The notes beneath the pieces were generated by a model. It saw only the letters and a program-made list of their open reading frames with translations, was not told where the DNA came from and made no database searches. 64,000 bases of DNA from Acholoe squamosa. Lineage: Eukaryota > Annelida > Polychaeta > Phyllodocida > Polynoidae. A program made the translations under genes and the position numbers. Positions 53,801 through 56,425 of this stretch are shown here, piece after piece (within the stretch, counting starts at the first letter, position 1; every line of letters starts with the position of its first letter). Location of the stretch: assembly GCA_949317995.1 (NCBI GenBank), contig OX439041.1:44501269-44565268 (forward strand), given 5' to 3'.

Positions 53801-56339
53801 TACCTAATTGTGTTCATATAGTATCAGATTAATTGTCCATATCTGATCATTAATATTTAATTCACTCTGTAAAGTAGACAGAGCTGTTAATTTAAAAAGT
53901 CGAAAATTTTTTTTCCGGGTTCAATAACCATAATACGATCATTGTTAACAACCACCGGTCCTTTTCAGGACCCTACTGTTGTCAAAACGTTACTATAAAT
54001 CTGTGATAATTGTATATTTATCATTTATGGTTGTTATAAGCTAGTGATGGAAATAACATGAACGACACTCGATGCTATTATTGTATAATTTTTCAGAAAT
54101 AGGATAGTCTTATACTATAGCCTATTTCACATCGAGCAAGTGTAATTAATACCCCTTTTTAGTATTGTAAACAATCACTTACTAGGTTATTAATACACTG
54201 CGGTTTAATTACCCCCAAGTTATTGTCTAAGGGGGGCAGTGTAGGGGTATGGTATTTTACACTTTAACGTTCATGCACCCGTGAGACTCAGACCTAGGTC
54301 CTTCGGGTGTGGTGGGGGAATCCGGATGGCAGGTGGCAGCACCTGCCTCTGGGTTCGTATCCACTACACCAGGGGGCCTACCACTCGTCCGCCACACGTC
54401 ACGTGGCCGGTCTGAGTTTCGCGGGCTTTTCCCCTATATAAGGCTGGTCCTAGCCCTAGGTTCCTCAGTAGTGGTTTACCCACTGCTCAACCAGGTTGTT
54501 ACCCGAAAGGGTAACCGAATGCACTAGCAGCATGTAGTCCTCTGAGGCTGTGATCGTATGTAACGCAAGCTCTGAAATAAAAGCTCGGTTGCCTACCCGG
54601 AAACTTTTCTCTCTCTTCGTTATGATTTAATCTAACTTAACGAGACGAACCACTACAAAAACATACACCACTGCGTAAAAGGTTTCATAGCACCTGAACC
54701 ACATCCAATCCATTATGATATTATACAATGTATCAGCTACATATGTGACACGATCTGCAAAAAGGGACCTTATTTCAGGGGGAATAAGGTCCCCTTTCCC
54801 ATTAGAGGTCACATATATAGGCAGTTTTCTCACACCAAACTGGAATTATGTACCATAAATTCTTGCATATATACAATGGCTACACAACTTAGATTGCCAG
54901 TGTCTCCCAGAGTAAGGTGCTGCTTATATGCGAGTAATTTCATATATTGAATCTGCTAATGAAAGCAATATTGGCCAACATTCAAACCCTAGGTGTAATT
55001 TATCGAATCAGCCATGAGTCAGGTTTAGCTTGTATGTGTGATTTAGCTTGTACCTGATAATTTACAGTAAACTATACTATCATTTTTGTAGTTCTTACGG
55101 TCATAGCCCTGAGAACTTCCCATGCCTCCAATATCACAAGTTCATTTTCAGATATAATGTAAGTCATCTTAGATTTATCTTCATGTTCACGATTCTTTGT
55201 TCTGGAACATCTTTATTCATCTCCATATACCCCAGTAGATGACGCCATTGATTTTTTCCGATGGTGTCTTCTAAGGAATATCATTGGAGTTAACCTTCTT
55301 TTATAACCTTGATAACTGAGATTCATACACTATCTAAACTGAAATACTCTACCCAATTAACCAACAACAAAAAACTTCTATTTCTTTTCTTTTATGAATA
55401 AAAACATATCTCTTCATTCTGCTATATTTTCCCGTTGGCTATACGTGACCTTCCACCTCATCTTCAGTTAATCTTTCCTAAAGACAATATCATTTCATAT
55501 GACTTCTTTTGATACCAAGCATTCCAAAGAAAAGTACACTGTAGGAGAAATGTTCTCTTTCCCTGAATGAATACATACAGAAATATTCCTACTGAATGTG
55601 AAATGCCTTTCGTAGAAGGAGGAAAGTTTACTACGTTGCACACAAAGTGGGTGAAGTTATTCATGCCTGTGATGTTGTTTTTATTTGTGTCTTTGATGTA
55701 GGGTAAACGCACCATAAGGCGAGCATGGATACCTGGAGTCAAGCAATATATATTATTTCAAATGGAATATTTGTAATTTGATATACACTACACGTGTTTT
55801 TACCAGAAAGGAGGTTAAGAATAAGGCTTTAGGATGCATACATCAAATTCAAATATTTGGCTTCAGTTACGTGTCCATCGCACAGTGCATCTACCCTGGT
55901 GAGACATATATATATAGTGAAACTGTGTATACAGACGAGAGAGGAATAACTTGACCAACATCGTTGGCTATAGGGGCCCATATATACGCCGCCTCATGTT
56001 AACATGGACTAAGATCTGTGTATGGACGCATCATCAGTGTTTTTGGGATGGAAAGAGAGTGAAATAATGAGAGAACACGCTGTCAAAACTTCTGTGCCCA
56101 ATCGAATATATTCTACATGTATCATAATTCTACGCTTGAACCAAAATGGGCTGAAGCTTTTGATAGCCTGTGGCCTCATTTCCGACTCACTCCCTCCACG
56201 CTTCATTTTGAACAGACCACAAATATGTCAAAATAATTGCACAACCTGCCATGCCTTTGTGTCTAAGCACCTAATAATTCCTTCTTCTTTTTTTTATTTT
56301 TTTTTATCAAAGATGATAAATAGATAGGTATTTTATACA

Positions 56340-56425
<86 letters not shown>

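Larger units (their letters stand above)
41263..54657 (+). mobile_element. Complete Ty3/Gypsy LTR retrotransposon with an extra third ORF (13.4 kb)
   Basis: The element has two 418-bp LTRs (41263-41680 and 54240-54657) that look identical base for base, TG...CA ends, a primer binding site, gag, pol in the order PR-RT-RH-IN, a third sense ORF of 1225 aa, and a polypurine tract. The domain order with integrase after RNase H defines Ty3/Gypsy. At 13.4 kb it is longer than most family members because of the large Gag, ORF3 and about 1.9 kb of non-coding sequence around ORF3. It lies antisense in a host intron. Intact frames and identical LTRs point to a recent insertion. I see no clean target-site duplication: the left flank ends GAAAG and the right begins AAAAC. 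Confidence 0.95.

Noticed and set aside
41332-54527. Identical 72-aa open frames in both LTRs (41332-41550 and 54309-54527)
   Set aside because: They are identical because the LTRs are identical. They cross promoter and R regions and lack gene-like context.
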